Assembly (NCBI RefSeq): GCF_002222635.1
Contig: NZ_CP022415.1
Coordinates: 620,001 to 684,000 of the forward strand
Origin: Pseudosulfitobacter pseudonitzschiae
GTDB taxonomy: Bacteria > Pseudomonadota > Alphaproteobacteria > Rhodobacterales > Rhodobacteraceae
Reading direction: 5' to 3'
Length of the DNA: 64,000 bases
Shown here: piece after piece, positions 47,211-56,705 of the stretch
Numbering within the stretch: position 1 is the stretch's first letter
Layout of the letters: each line of letters begins with the position of its first letter
Notes under the pieces: model-generated
Database searches by the model: none
What the model saw: the letters and a program-made list of their open reading frames with translations, nothing else
What the model was told of the DNA's origin: nothing
Program-made: the position numbers and the translations under genes

Positions 47211-48005
47211 ATGACATACACCCATGATGCCCTTCTGGATGTGGCGCAGCAGCTGGCCGATGCCGCCCGCGCTGCGATCCTTCCCCATTTTCGCAACATC
47301 GGCCTGACAGCCGAAAACAAGCTGTCAGGCGGCTATGACCCCGTGACCATTGCCGACCGCGCCGCCGAAGAGGCGATGCGCGCGGTTCTGGCCGACCTGC
47401 GCCCCGACGACGCCATTCTGGGCGAAGAGTTCGGCGCCGTGGCTGGCTCCAGCGGGTTGACGTGGGTGCTGGACCCGATCGACGGCACGCGCGGCTTTGT
47501 TTCGGGTACGCCGACATGGGGCGTTCTGATCGCCGTGGGCGGCAAGGATGGCCCCGAAATCGGCATTATCGACCAGCCCTATATTGGCGAGCGTTTCATC
47601 GGCACACCCGAGGCCGCATGGGTCCACGGTCCCCAAGGTCGTGCGCCGTTGAAAACCCGCCCGCCGCGTCCGCTGTCGCAGGCCACCGTCTTTACCACCT
47701 TCCCCGAGGTCGGCACCCCTGCGGATGCCGCCGCGTTTGTCGACGTGGCGGGGCGCGCGCAACTGACGCGCTACGGGATGGATTGCTATGCCTATGCGCT
47801 GGTGGCCGCAGGTCAGGTCGATCTGGTGATCGAGGCAGGTTTGAACGCCTACGACATTCAGGCCCCCATCGCCGTGATTCAGGCCGCTGGCGGCATTGTC
47901 ACCGACTGGCAGGGCGGACCCGTCCACAACGGGGGCCGCGCACTGGCTGCCGCCAACGCCGGGATTCACGCCGAAGCGCTGGCCATATTGGCCAAACACA
48001 TATGA
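47211..48005 (+). CDS. hisN: Inositol-monophosphatase-family histidinol-phosphatase
   Basis: The enzyme most likely dephosphorylates L-histidinol phosphate in histidine synthesis. The 264-residue protein has the IMPase metal motifs: GEEFG near residue 72, WVLDPIDGTRGFVSGTPTWG near 86 and LNAYDIQAPIAVIQAAGGIVTDW near 225. HisN and IMPase proteins are similar, so inositol phosphatase is an alternative. The start at 47211 was chosen over an upstream ATG-like codon by sequence fit; its stop overlaps the next gene as ATGA. Confidence 0.88.
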   Translation: MTYTHDALLDVAQQLADAARAAILPHFRNIGLTAENKLSGGYDPVTIADRAAEEAMRAVLADLRPDDAILGEEFGAVAGSSGLTWVLDPIDGTRGFVSGTPTWGVLIAVGGKDGPEIGIIDQPYIGERFIGTPEAAWVHGPQGRAPLKTRPPRPLSQATVFTTFPEVGTPADAAAFVDVAGRAQLTRYGMDCYAYALVAAGQVDLVIEAGLNAYDIQAPIAVIQAAGGIVTDWQGGPVHNGGRALAAANAGIHAEALAILAKHI

Positions 48006-49342
48006 CCGAGGTTCTGGTCAAAGGCGCGGATTGCATCCTGACAATGGACGACGACCGCCGCGAACTGGCCGGTGCCGACATCTTGCTGCGCAATGGCAGG
48101 ATTGCAGGGGTGGGGCAGGAGCTGGAGACCTCCGGCGAAACCGTTCTGGCGGCGGGCTGTGTGGTCACACCCGGTTTGGTCAACACCCACCACCACCTTT
48201 ACCAGACGCTGACCCGTGCCGTGCCCGGCGGTCAGGATGCGCTGTTGTTCGGCTGGCTGAAAACGCTCTATCCGATCTGGGCGCGGTTTACGCCGGACCA
48301 TATGCACACCTCTGCGCAGGTGGGGCTGGCCGAACTGGCGCTGTCGGGCTGCACCTTGTCGTCCGATCACCTTTATCTTTACCCCAATGGCGCACGGCTT
48401 GAGGATACGATCCACGCCGCTGCCGAGCTGGGTCTGCGGTTCCATCCCACGCGCGGCTCTATGAGTATCGGGGAAAGTCTGGGTGGGCTGCCCCCTGACA
48501 ATCTGGTCGAGCAAGAGGCCGCGATCCTCGAGGATTGCATCCGTGTGATCGACGCCTTTCACGACCCGTCCGAAGGGTCGATGTGTCGCGTGGGCCTTGC
48601 GCCCTGTTCGCCCTTTTCGGTCAGCACTGGCCTGATGCGAGACACTGCCCTTCTGGCCCGCGACAAAGGGGTGATGCTGCACACGCACTTGGCCGAAAAC
48701 GAAGAAGACATCGCCTATAGCCTTGCGGCTTATGGCAAACGCCCCGGTGAATATGCACAGGATCTGGGCTGGACCGGGCCAGACGTCTGGCACGCGCATT
48801 GCGTCAAGCTGGACACATCCGAAATTGACCTGTTCGCCCGCACCCGTACCGGTGTGGCGCATTGCCCGTGTTCGAACTGCCGTCTGGGCAGCGGCATTGC
48901 CCCCGTGCGTGCCTTGCGCGATGCAGGTGTGCCGGTTGGGCTGGGCGTGGACGGATCGGCCAGCAATGACGCTGGCAATCTGGTGGCCGAGGCACGTCAG
49001 GCGATGTTGTTGCAGCGTGTCGCCAACGGCGCCGACGCCATGAGCGCGCGCGAAGCGCTCGAGATCGCCACCCGAGGCGGCGCCGACACTCTGAGCCGCC
49101 CCGATTGCGGTCGCATCGCAGTGGGCAAACGCGCCGATCTGGCGATCTGGGATGTCAGTGGTATTGCCAGTGCAGGCAGCTGGGATCCGGCGGCATTGCT
49201 GCTGGCGGGGCCGACGACGGTACGCGACCTGTTTGTCGAAGGCCGCCAGATCGTGCGCGACGGGCAAATCACGACGCTGGACATGGGCGCGGTCATTGCG
49301 CGGCAGAACACGCTTGCCCGTCAGCTGCAAGACGCGCTGTAG
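48002..49342 (+). CDS. 8-oxoguanine deaminase-like amidohydrolase
   Basis: The 446-residue enzyme belongs to the cytosine-deaminase-like amidohydrolases. It has VTPGLVNTHHHLYQTLTRAVPG near residue 60, SSDHLYLYPNG near 120, LHTHLAENEEDIAYSLAAYGKRP near 220, HCPCSNCRLGSGIAPVRALRD near 286 and GVDGSASNDAGN near 317, which are the metal and substrate positions. The HCPCSNCRL stretch is typical for 8-oxoguanine deaminase and for hydroxyatrazine-type relatives. The start overlaps hisN, so both genes are coupled. The substrate call is by family only. Confidence 0.82.
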   Translation: MTEVLVKGADCILTMDDDRRELAGADILLRNGRIAGVGQELETSGETVLAAGCVVTPGLVNTHHHLYQTLTRAVPGGQDALLFGWLKTLYPIWARFTPDHMHTSAQVGLAELALSGCTLSSDHLYLYPNGARLEDTIHAAAELGLRFHPTRGSMSIGESLGGLPPDNLVEQEAAILEDCIRVIDAFHDPSEGSMCRVGLAPCSPFSVSTGLMRDTALLARDKGVMLHTHLAENEEDIAYSLAAYGKRPGEYAQDLGWTGPDVWHAHCVKLDTSEIDLFARTRTGVAHCPCSNCRLGSGIAPVRALRDAGVPVGLGVDGSASNDAGNLVAEARQAMLLQRVANGADAMSAREALEIATRGGADTLSRPDCGRIAVGKRADLAIWDVSGIASAGSWDPAALLLAGPTTVRDLFVEGRQIVRDGQITTLDMGAVIARQNTLARQLQDAL

Positions 49343-49389
49343 CTGGCGGCGCGGCATTCAAGGCGCACGGCCTGACCTTCGGGCCGTCG

Positions 49390-50280
49390 TTACAAATCCA
49401 GAATCAGCGCGCCGGATTCTTTGGCCTTGTGCTCTGGCTCGACGTGGATGGCGATATGCGTGACCTCCAGCGTCTCTTTAAGTGCTTTTTCGATCCGGTC
49501 ACAGATTTCATGGGCTTCGAACACTGTCGTCTCTCCGGGCACCACAAGGTGGAAGTCGATAAAAATGGCTGAACCGGCGTGGCGTGTGCGCAGATCATGC
49601 GCCTCCATCGCGCCATTGGCCTCCGAGGCGATGACTTCGTGGATGCGGTTCATCATGGTTTCCGACACCGCTTCATCCATCAAACCGCTCAGCGATTCCC
49701 GAACGATTTTCCAACCCGACCACAGAATGTTGACGGCCACCAGCGAGGCAAGGATCGGGTCCAGAATCCACCATCCGGTCGCAACCGCCAAAAGCACGCC
49801 AACCGCCACGCCAATCGAAGTCAGAACATCGGTTACCAGATGTTTGCCGTCAGCGACCAAAGCAGGGGATTTATGTTTGCGCCCGTTCGAGATCAGCACC
49901 CACGCCCACAGGCCGTTGATGACAGTGGCCCCCAAATTCACCAAAAGCCCTTCGACGGGCGCATCCAGTGCGGCGGGGGTCATAAAGCCCTGAAATGCCT
50001 CGCGCAGGATCAAAAGTGCGGCAAGGATAATCATCACCCCTTCAAGCACAGCACTGAAAAATTCGGCCTTGTGATGGCCATAGGGGTGATCGGCGTCCGC
50101 AGGCTTGGCCGCAACGCGGATGGCAATCAGGGCGGCAAAGGCGGTCGCCACATTGACCGTGCTTTCCAGCGCATCCGACAAAAGCGCAACCGAGCCAGTC
50201 ATCCAATAGGCGAGTGTTTTCAGCCCCAGAACGGCGAAGCCTATGAAGATACTGCCAATCGCAAGCTTGATCGTCGACAT
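49390..50280 (-). CDS. Cation diffusion facilitator family metal efflux protein
   Basis: The 296-residue protein has the CDF membrane pattern: MTGSVALLSDALESTVNVA near residue 27 with the first metal-site Asp, then ADHPYGHHKAEFFSAVLEG near 65, and DGKHLVTDVLTSIGVAVGVLLAV near 145 with the second site. A cytoplasmic C-terminal domain with HLVVPGETTVFEAHEICDRIE follows. The D..H..D pattern fits Zn, Fe or Co export. It lies between the two deaminase genes on the other strand relative to the first. Confidence 0.9.
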   Translation of the reverse strand: MSTIKLAIGSIFIGFAVLGLKTLAYWMTGSVALLSDALESTVNVATAFAALIAIRVAAKPADADHPYGHHKAEFFSAVLEGVMIILAALLILREAFQGFMTPAALDAPVEGLLVNLGATVINGLWAWVLISNGRKHKSPALVADGKHLVTDVLTSIGVAVGVLLAVATGWWILDPILASLVAVNILWSGWKIVRESLSGLMDEAVSETMMNRIHEVIASEANGAMEAHDLRTRHAGSAIFIDFHLVVPGETTVFEAHEICDRIEKALKETLEVTHIAIHVEPEHKAKESGALILDL

Positions 50281-50438
50281 GACGGGAATCCTCGTTGCGC
50301 TTTGCGCATCTGATAAAGACTGCGCCTTAAAAGCTCAAGTGATTGACTTTGAAAGTGAAAATCACTCGCAACTGCGGATGCGGTTTTCCGGATGATCACA
50401 CCACGCCGCATTCCGGTGGGCCTGCGCGGTCGCGTGCC

Positions 50439-51725
50439 TTAGGTCACAACCCGCCCGTTCACCCAAACCTGCGCCACCGCGCGGTCGTCACCCATCATGA
50501 TGGTGGCAAACACTGCCTCCCAGATGTCTGACACATTTGCCGCCCGCTGCGCGATGGCAGGCGTCGAGGCAAGGTCGAGCACGCAAATATCCGCCTCATA
50601 TCCGGCTGCCAACGTGCCGATGCGGTCGTGCAAGTGCAGGCTGCGCGCCGATCCTGCGGTGGCCAGCCACAGCAAATGCCGCGCGTGCAGCGGGGTGCCG
50701 CGCAACTGGCCGATCTCATAGGCGGCAGCCATTGTGCGCAGCATCGAAAACGAAGACCCGCCGCCGGTGTCCGTTGCCAGCCCGATCGCGATGCCGCGCG
50801 CAGCCAGCCCCGCCAGATCCATCAGCCCCGACCCGATAAAGGTGTTCGAGGTCGGGCAATGCACCACTGCGGCACCCACTTCTGCCAAGCGGTCAATCTC
50901 GCGCGGCTCCATGTGGATCGCGTGACCATAAACACCGTGCGCGCCCAATAGCCCGCGCGCTTCGTAGGTGTCCAGATAATCGCGGGCTTGCGGATAGAGG
51001 TCGCGCACCCATGCAATCTCGTCGACTTGTTCCGACAGATGCGTCTGCATTAGGCAATCGGGATGCTCGGCCCAAAGCGCGCCAAGCGCCTCAAGCTGTT
51101 CGGGGGTCGACGTGGGCGAAAACCGCGGTGTGATTGCATAGTGCGCGCGGCCCGTGCCGTGCCAGCGGGTCAGCAGCGCCTTGCTGTCGTCATAGGCACT
51201 TTGCGCGGTGTCGCGCAGGGTGTCGGGGGCGTTGCGGTCCATGCAGGTCTTGCCGGCCACGACGCGCATGTCGCGCGCCGCGGCTGCCTCGAAAAACGCA
51301 TCGACGGATGCGGGGTGGATGGTGGCAAAGGAACACATCGTAGTGGTGCCGTGCGCCAGCGCCAGATCAAGATAGTCGCCCGAGACCCTGGCTGCGTAAT
51401 CCGTATCGCCAAAGCGGGATTCTTCGGGGAAAGTATAGGTGTTCAGCCAGTCGATCAGCCGCTTGCCCCAGCTGGCGATGATGGCGGTTTGCGGGTAATG
51501 CACGTGCGCATCGACAAAACCGGGCAGGATCAGTCGGTTGGCGTGATCATGCACCTCGGCCTGCGGGGCCTGCGCACGCAGCCGATCGGCGGGGCCGGTT
51601 GCCGCAATGTGGTTGCCCTCGATCAGCACGCCGTGTCCGGCATGGATCTGCACCGCGTCCGCGTCGGCAAACGGGTCGCCGGTGGTCTTCAGCACATGGC
51701 CGGTCAAAAGGATTTGCTTGCTCAT
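50439..51725 (-). CDS. guaD: Guanine deaminase
   Basis: This enzyme turns guanine into xanthine. The 428-residue protein starts MSKQILLTGHVLKTTGDPFA. It contains ILPGFVDAHVHYPQTAIIAS near residue 66, LMQTHLSEQVDEIAWVRDLYPQ near 220, VVHCPTSNTFIGSGLMDL near 290 and IGLATDTGGGSSFSMLRTM near 313, all in line with GuaD. The first codon as read further upstream is a GTG that adds three residues. It is the second purine deaminase in the window. Confidence 0.9.
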   Translation of the reverse strand: MSKQILLTGHVLKTTGDPFADADAVQIHAGHGVLIEGNHIAATGPADRLRAQAPQAEVHDHANRLILPGFVDAHVHYPQTAIIASWGKRLIDWLNTYTFPEESRFGDTDYAARVSGDYLDLALAHGTTTMCSFATIHPASVDAFFEAAAARDMRVVAGKTCMDRNAPDTLRDTAQSAYDDSKALLTRWHGTGRAHYAITPRFSPTSTPEQLEALGALWAEHPDCLMQTHLSEQVDEIAWVRDLYPQARDYLDTYEARGLLGAHGVYGHAIHMEPREIDRLAEVGAAVVHCPTSNTFIGSGLMDLAGLAARGIAIGLATDTGGGSSFSMLRTMAAAYEIGQLRGTPLHARHLLWLATAGSARSLHLHDRIGTLAAGYEADICVLDLASTPAIAQRAANVSDIWEAVFATIMMGDDRAVAQVWVNGRVVT

Positions 51726-51840
51726 GTGGCGCACGATAAGCGGGTGGTCACAAAAGGTAAATTGACCTTTGGTCTTGCCGCACCATTGTGTACCAGAACA
51801 CCCGCGCCTATTGTCGCGGACGCATTACGGGGGCCGGGCC

Positions 51841-53250
51841 ATGTCAGACGAATTCGAACCGATCAAGGAAGAAGCCAAGATCGAAGAAGAGCGCTCTGAC
51901 GAGGCATACGAACTGGACCGCAAAGCGGTCAGTGCGATTCTTTATGCGGTGGACATCGAGGATCAGGCCAAACTGATCGAGTTGATGGAACCGCTGCACC
52001 CGGCGGACATCGCCGACCTTCTGGAACAGGTGAACGCCTTTGACCGCACGCGGCTGATCCGGCTGTACGACCGTGAATTCGACGGTGATATCCTGTCGGA
52101 ACTGGACGAAAGCATTCGCGACGAAGTGATTGCGGTGCTGACACCACAGGTGTTGACGCAGGCGGTGCGCGATCTGGACAGCGACGATGTGGTCGATCTG
52201 GTCGAAGACATGGACGACACCCAGCAGGGTGCGATCCTTGACGCGCTTGAAGATGCCGACAGGCTGGCCGTGCAGCAGGCGCTGTCCTACCCCGAATTTT
52301 CCGCCGGTCGCTTGATGCAGCGCGAAGTGGTGATGGCTCCCGAACACTGGACCGTGGGCGACGCCATCGACCATTTGCGCAACTCTTCCGAAGAGGATCT
52401 GCCGGACCAGTTCTATCATATCGTCGTGGTTGATCCGCGTCTGCACCCTGTTGGAAACGTAACGCTGGGCAAGTTGATGCGCTCGCGCCGCGAGGTGCCG
52501 CTGCTGGACATCGTGGAGCCGACATTTCAGGTGATACCGGCCACACAGGCCGAAAGCGACGTGGCCTATGCGTTCAACCAGTACCACCTGATCTCGGCCC
52601 CCGTTGTCGATGACGAAGGCCGCCTGATCGGTCTGATCACCATCGACGACGCGATGGCCGTTCTGGACGAGGAACACGAAGAAGACATCATGCGTCTGGC
52701 CGGTGTCGGTGAGGGGTCGCTGTCGGATCGTGTGGTCGAGACTACCAAACGGCGGATGCCGTGGCTGGCGGTCAACCTTGTGACCTCGATTGCCGCGTCG
52801 CTGGTGATTGCGCAATTCGAAATGGCAATTGCGCAGATCGTGGCGCTGGCCGTGCTGATGCCCATCGTGGCGTCGATGGGCGGCAACGCGGGCACCCAGT
52901 CGCTGACCGTGGCGGTGCGCGCGATTGCGACCAAAGACCTTACCGGTAGCAACGTCTGGCGGGTGATCCGGCGCGAGGTGCTGGTGGGGCTGGTCAATGG
53001 CATATTGTTCGCGGTGGTTATGGGCGTGGTCGGGCTGATCTGGTTCGGATCGCCTGCGCTGGGCTATGTGATCGCTGCGGCGATGGTGGTGAACATGGTG
53101 GTTGCCGGCTTTGCGGGAACGGTGATTCCGGTGATCCTCGACCGTGTGGGTGTGGACCCCGCGCTGGCCTCGGGCGCCTTTGTGACGACTGTGACCGATG
53201 TGGTCGGCTTTTTTGCCTTCCTCGGGCTGGCGGCGGCGGTCTTGCTGTGA
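51841..53250 (+). CDS. mgtE: Magnesium transporter MgtE
   Basis: The 469-residue protein has the MgtE architecture: an acidic N-terminal domain (residues about 10-135), a pair of CBS domains (about 150-270) with QFYHIVVVDPRLHPVGNVTLGKL, and five spans from about 295. The pore signature MPIVASMGGNAGTQSLTVAVRAIA lies near residue 340. The frame extends upstream to 51769, but ATG 51841 is preceded by a plausible start region. Its stop overlaps the GTG of the next gene. No upstream magnesium riboswitch was recognised. Confidence 0.95.
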   Translation: MSDEFEPIKEEAKIEEERSDEAYELDRKAVSAILYAVDIEDQAKLIELMEPLHPADIADLLEQVNAFDRTRLIRLYDREFDGDILSELDESIRDEVIAVLTPQVLTQAVRDLDSDDVVDLVEDMDDTQQGAILDALEDADRLAVQQALSYPEFSAGRLMQREVVMAPEHWTVGDAIDHLRNSSEEDLPDQFYHIVVVDPRLHPVGNVTLGKLMRSRREVPLLDIVEPTFQVIPATQAESDVAYAFNQYHLISAPVVDDEGRLIGLITIDDAMAVLDEEHEEDIMRLAGVGEGSLSDRVVETTKRRMPWLAVNLVTSIAASLVIAQFEMAIAQIVALAVLMPIVASMGGNAGTQSLTVAVRAIATKDLTGSNVWRVIRREVLVGLVNGILFAVVMGVVGLIWFGSPALGYVIAAAMVVNMVVAGFAGTVIPVILDRVGVDPALASGAFVTTVTDVVGFFAFLGLAAAVLL

Positions 53251-53801
53251 CGCTTGAGGCGCAAAAGGCGGCGGCGCGCACGGCGGCTTTTGCCCGACGC
53301 AAGGCGGCCTTTGCGGCGGCGGCCCCCGCAGCCTGTGGCGTGTTGTCGGAATTGTTGGCGGGGCATCGCGGTGTGCCGCTGGCTGGCTACGTTCCTATCC
53401 GCACCGAAATTGATCCGCTGCCTGCGATGGCCGAAGCATCGGCCTATGGCCCTGTGGGCGTGCCGGTGATCCAAGGGGCGGGGCTACCGTTGCAGTTCTC
53501 GGTCTGGGAACCCGACATGCTCCTGCGCGACGGGCCGTTCGGTGCGCGCGTGCCCGCGGCCGATGCGTGGATGGTGCCGCAGATTGTAATAGTGCCGCTG
53601 GTCGCCTTCGACCGGCGCGGCGGACGGTTGGGCTATGGGGGCGGATTTTACGACCGCACGCTGGAACGGTTGCGTGCGCGTGGTCCGGTGCTGGCTGTGG
53701 GCTTTGCCTTTGCCGCGCAAGAAGCGGACGCGCTGCCATTGGAACCGACGGACCAACCGTTGGACATGATCGTCACCGAAGCAGGCGTGATCACCTTCTG
53801 A
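53247..53801 (+). CDS. 5-formyltetrahydrofolate cyclo-ligase
   Basis: The enzyme returns 5-formyl-THF to the folate pool as 5,10-methenyl-THF. The 184-residue protein begins at a GTG overlapping the mgtE stop (GTGA). It has VPLAGYVPIRTEIDPLPAM near residue 43 and the C-terminal motif RGGRLGYGGGFYDRTLERL near 125, which is the family signature for folate and ATP binding. The last residues are typical. The dispersed repeat lies just after it. Confidence 0.9.
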   Translation: MTLEAQKAAARTAAFARRKAAFAAAAPAACGVLSELLAGHRGVPLAGYVPIRTEIDPLPAMAEASAYGPVGVPVIQGAGLPLQFSVWEPDMLLRDGPFGARVPAADAWMVPQIVIVPLVAFDRRGGRLGYGGGFYDRTLERLRARGPVLAVGFAFAAQEADALPLEPTDQPLDMIVTEAGVITF

Positions 53802-53811
53802 GAGAGTGGCC

Positions 53812-53871
53812 GAGGGGGCTTTGCCCCCGCGCCTTTGGCGCTCCCCCAGGATATTTTTGGCCAAAAGAAGG
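53812..53871 (+). repeat. Dispersed intergenic hairpin repeat, copy 4 (clearest copy)
   Basis: It consists of GAGGGGGCTTTGCCCCCGCG and CCTTTGGCGCTCCCCCAGG followed by ATATTTTTGGCCAAAAGAAGG. Two small hairpins (GGGGGC/GCCCCC and GCGCC/GGCGC) and the TTTTTGGCCAAAA palindrome stand in order. Copies occur at 14312, 27090 and 40852. Confidence 0.65.
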
Positions 53872-53914
53872 TGGGGGGCTTGTTCGGGGGCTGTCGGGAC
53901 GCATAAGAGGGCGC

Positions 53915-54739
53915 ATGAAAATATTGTTCTTAGGCGATGTGATGGGCCGCGCAGGTCGGCAGGCGGTGTCAGACGGGCTTCCGAAGCTGCGTGCGGCGTG
54001 GAAACTGGATTTTGTCGTGGTCAACGGCGAAAACGCAACCTCTGGAATGGGGCTGTCGGCGGCGCACGCGCGCGCGATCCTTGAGGCCGGAGCGGATTGC
54101 GTGACGCTGGGCGATCACGCGTTCGACCAGAAGGATATGTTGCAGTTCTGTGAGGCAGAGCCGCGTATCATCCGTCCGTTGAACTTTTCCAAATCGGCCC
54201 CCGGTAAGGGCGCGCGTCTGTTCGAGGCACGCGGCGGGCGCAAGGTTCTGGTTTGTCAGGCGCTGGGGCAGGTATTTATGAAACGCCCGTTTGATGATCC
54301 GTTCTCGGCCACCGAGGCGGTGTTCCGCACCCACCCTCTGGGCGGTCAGGCGTCAGCGGTGATTGTCGATTTCCATTGCGAGGCGACCAGCGAGAAGATG
54401 GCGATGGGGCATTGGTGCGACGGGCGCGCGTCGCTGGTGGTGGGCACGCATACGCATGTGCCGACGGCGGATGCGATGATCTTGCGCAAGGGCACCGCCT
54501 ATCTGACCGATGCGGGCATGTGCGGCGATTACGATAGCGTGATCGGCATGCAGCGCGACGAACCGTTGCGCCGTTTCATCACCGGCATGCCCAAAGAGCG
54601 GTTCTCGCCTGCGTTGGGCGAGGTGACCCTGTCGGGCGTCTATATCGAGACTGACGACAAGACCGGCAAGGCCACGCGGATCGAAATGGTCCGTCAGGGT
54701 GGGCGACTGCCGCCTGCGGGTCCTGCACCGATTGCCTGA
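53915..54739 (+). CDS. YmdB-like metallophosphoesterase (TIGR00282 family)
   Basis: The 274-residue protein starts MKILFLGDVMGRAGRQAVSD. Metal-binding positions show as GDVMGR, VVNGENA near residue 39, TLGDHAFDQKDM near 64, DFHCEATSEKMAM near 150 and VVGTHTHVPTADAMIL near 173. Bacillus YmdB of this family hydrolyses 2',3'-cyclic AMP and affects gene expression. The start matches the ATG after a weak GAGGGC ribosome site; an earlier open reading frame upstream in the same frame is not part of the protein. Confidence 0.9.
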   Translation: MKILFLGDVMGRAGRQAVSDGLPKLRAAWKLDFVVVNGENATSGMGLSAAHARAILEAGADCVTLGDHAFDQKDMLQFCEAEPRIIRPLNFSKSAPGKGARLFEARGGRKVLVCQALGQVFMKRPFDDPFSATEAVFRTHPLGGQASAVIVDFHCEATSEKMAMGHWCDGRASLVVGTHTHVPTADAMILRKGTAYLTDAGMCGDYDSVIGMQRDEPLRRFITGMPKERFSPALGEVTLSGVYIETDDKTGKATRIEMVRQGGRLPPAGPAPIA

Positions 54740-54873
54740 CAACCGGGCGTTGGTGCGGTGATTTGTCCACTTTGTTGATCTGACAAGCGTCGGGCACACG
54801 CATGTGCTTGCAGCCCTGCGCGTGATCGGCAAAAGTGTCCAACGGGCATTTTCACAAGGTAGAGCCGCCACAT

Positions 54874-56652
54874 ATGGGCCTTTTCCAACTTTCGCAGACC
54901 GGCAGTGCGGTTTTGACACTGACGATTGTCGGGATCATGTTCATCATGTTCCTGCGCGAGACCTTTCCGACCGAAGTTGTGGCGATTGCGGGGGCGGCCG
55001 TGATGCTGATCACCGGTGTACTGCCTTATGAAGCCGCGCGGTTGGTTCTGGCCAACCCTGCGCCGTGGACGATTGCGGCGATGTTCATCATCATGGGCGC
55101 ACTTGTGCGCACCGGCGCACTGGATGCGTTCACCGGTCTTGCCAGCCGCCATGCGCGTACCAATCCGGCGCTGGCCATTGGATTGCTGATGGCCTTTGTG
55201 GTTGGTGCAAGCGCGATCGTCAGCAATACGCCGGTGGTTGTCGTGATGATTCCCGTGTTTATGCAAATCTCCAAAACGATGGGTATGAGCCCGTCCAAGC
55301 TGTTGATCCCGCTGAGCTATGCGGCGATCCTTGGCGGAACGCTGACCCTGATCGGGACATCTACCAACCTGCTGGTGGACGGCTCGGCGCGGGCCAACGG
55401 GATGGCGCCGTTTTCGATTTTCGAGGTGACGCCACTGGGTGCGATACTGGTGGTCTGGGGCATGATCTATCTGCGGTACGTCGCGCCGTGGCTGCTGCCC
55501 GACCGCGACAGCATGGCCAATCTGCTCAGCGACAAGCGCAAGATGAAGTTTTTCACCGAGGCCGTGATCCCCCCCGAAAGCAACCTGATCGGGCGCGAGG
55601 TGTCGGGCGTTCAATTGTTCAAGCGCGAAGGGGTGCGGCTGATCGACGTTGTGCGTGGCGACCTGTCGCTGCGGCGCAATCTGACCGCCGTGACCCTGCA
55701 GGTGGGCGACCGTGTGGTTTTGCGCACGCAGATGACGGAATTGCTAAGCCTGCAAAGCAACAAGGAACTCAAGCGCGTGGATCAGGTGTCTGCGGTGGAA
55801 ACCCAGACGGTCGAGGTGCTGATCACGCCGGGCTGCAAGATGATCGGGCGTTCGCTGGGGTCTATGCGGCTGCGGCGTCGCTATGGCGTTTATACGCTGG
55901 CGGTACACCGGCGGAACCAGAACATCGGCCAACAACTGGACGATCTGGTGGTGCGTGTGGGCGATACGCTGCTGCTGGAAGGCGCGCAGGAAGACATCGC
56001 GCGGCTGGCATCGGATATGGATATGGTCGATGTCTCGCACCCCTCAAGCCGCGCGTTCCGGCGCGGCCACGCGCCGATTGCCGTGGGCGCGTTGATCGGT
56101 ATCGTCGCACTGGCGGCCTTTGGTGTGGCTCCGATCCTGCTGCTGAGTGTGCTGGCCGTGGCGCTGGTGCTGATCACGCGCTGTATCGACGCAGACGAGG
56201 CGTTCGAATTTATCGACGGCAGCCTGCTGGCGCTGATCTTTTCCATGCTGGCAATTGGCGCCGCGCTTGAAGCGTCGGGCGCTGTGGCGTTGATTGCCAA
56301 CGCGATCGCGCCTCTGATCGGTGATTTGCCGCCCTTCTTTATCATCTGGTCGATCTATCTGCTGACCAGCGTGCTGACCGAACTGGTCAGCAACAATGCG
56401 GTGGCGGTGGTGATGACGCCGATTGTCATCGGCCTGGGCGCGGCACTGGGCATTGATCCGCGCGCGCTGGTGGTGGCGGTGATGGTGGCGGCCAGCGCGT
56501 CCTTTGCCACGCCCATCGGCTATCAGACGAATATGCTGGTTTATGGCCCCGGCGGCTACAAGTTCACCGATTTCATGCGGGTTGGCATCCCGCTGAACCT
56601 GAGCGTGGGCGTGCTGGCGTCGGCGATCATTCCGTACATGTGGCCGTTGTAA
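54874..56652 (+). CDS. SLC13/DASS-type permease with internal RCK/TrkA-C domains (paralogue 1)
   Basis: The 592-residue permease from ATG 54874 has a membrane part with IMGALVRTGALDAFTGLASRHA near residue 80 and AAILGGTLTLIGTSTNLLVDG near 150. A soluble insert follows at about residues 215-395 with two TrkA-C-like regions (VIPPESNLIGREVSGVQLFK, VEVLITPGCKMIGRSLGSMR). A second membrane part has LVSNNAVAVVMTPIVIGLG and ATPIGYQTNMLVYGPGGY near 550. Members transport dicarboxylates, sulfate or other anions with sodium. A GTG start 13 codons upstream is possible. A close relative is encoded at 59470. Confidence 0.85.
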   Translation: MGLFQLSQTGSAVLTLTIVGIMFIMFLRETFPTEVVAIAGAAVMLITGVLPYEAARLVLANPAPWTIAAMFIIMGALVRTGALDAFTGLASRHARTNPALAIGLLMAFVVGASAIVSNTPVVVVMIPVFMQISKTMGMSPSKLLIPLSYAAILGGTLTLIGTSTNLLVDGSARANGMAPFSIFEVTPLGAILVVWGMIYLRYVAPWLLPDRDSMANLLSDKRKMKFFTEAVIPPESNLIGREVSGVQLFKREGVRLIDVVRGDLSLRRNLTAVTLQVGDRVVLRTQMTELLSLQSNKELKRVDQVSAVETQTVEVLITPGCKMIGRSLGSMRLRRRYGVYTLAVHRRNQNIGQQLDDLVVRVGDTLLLEGAQEDIARLASDMDMVDVSHPSSRAFRRGHAPIAVGALIGIVALAAFGVAPILLLSVLAVALVLITRCIDADEAFEFIDGSLLALIFSMLAIGAALEASGAVALIANAIAPLIGDLPPFFIIWSIYLLTSVLTELVSNNAVAVVMTPIVIGLGAALGIDPRALVVAVMVAASASFATPIGYQTNMLVYGPGGYKFTDFMRVGIPLNLSVGVLASAIIPYMWPL

Positions 56653-56705
56653 GTGTGCGCGACGGGGTCGCCGGTCCAATAGATGTCGGGAAAGACGGGA
56701 AAACA

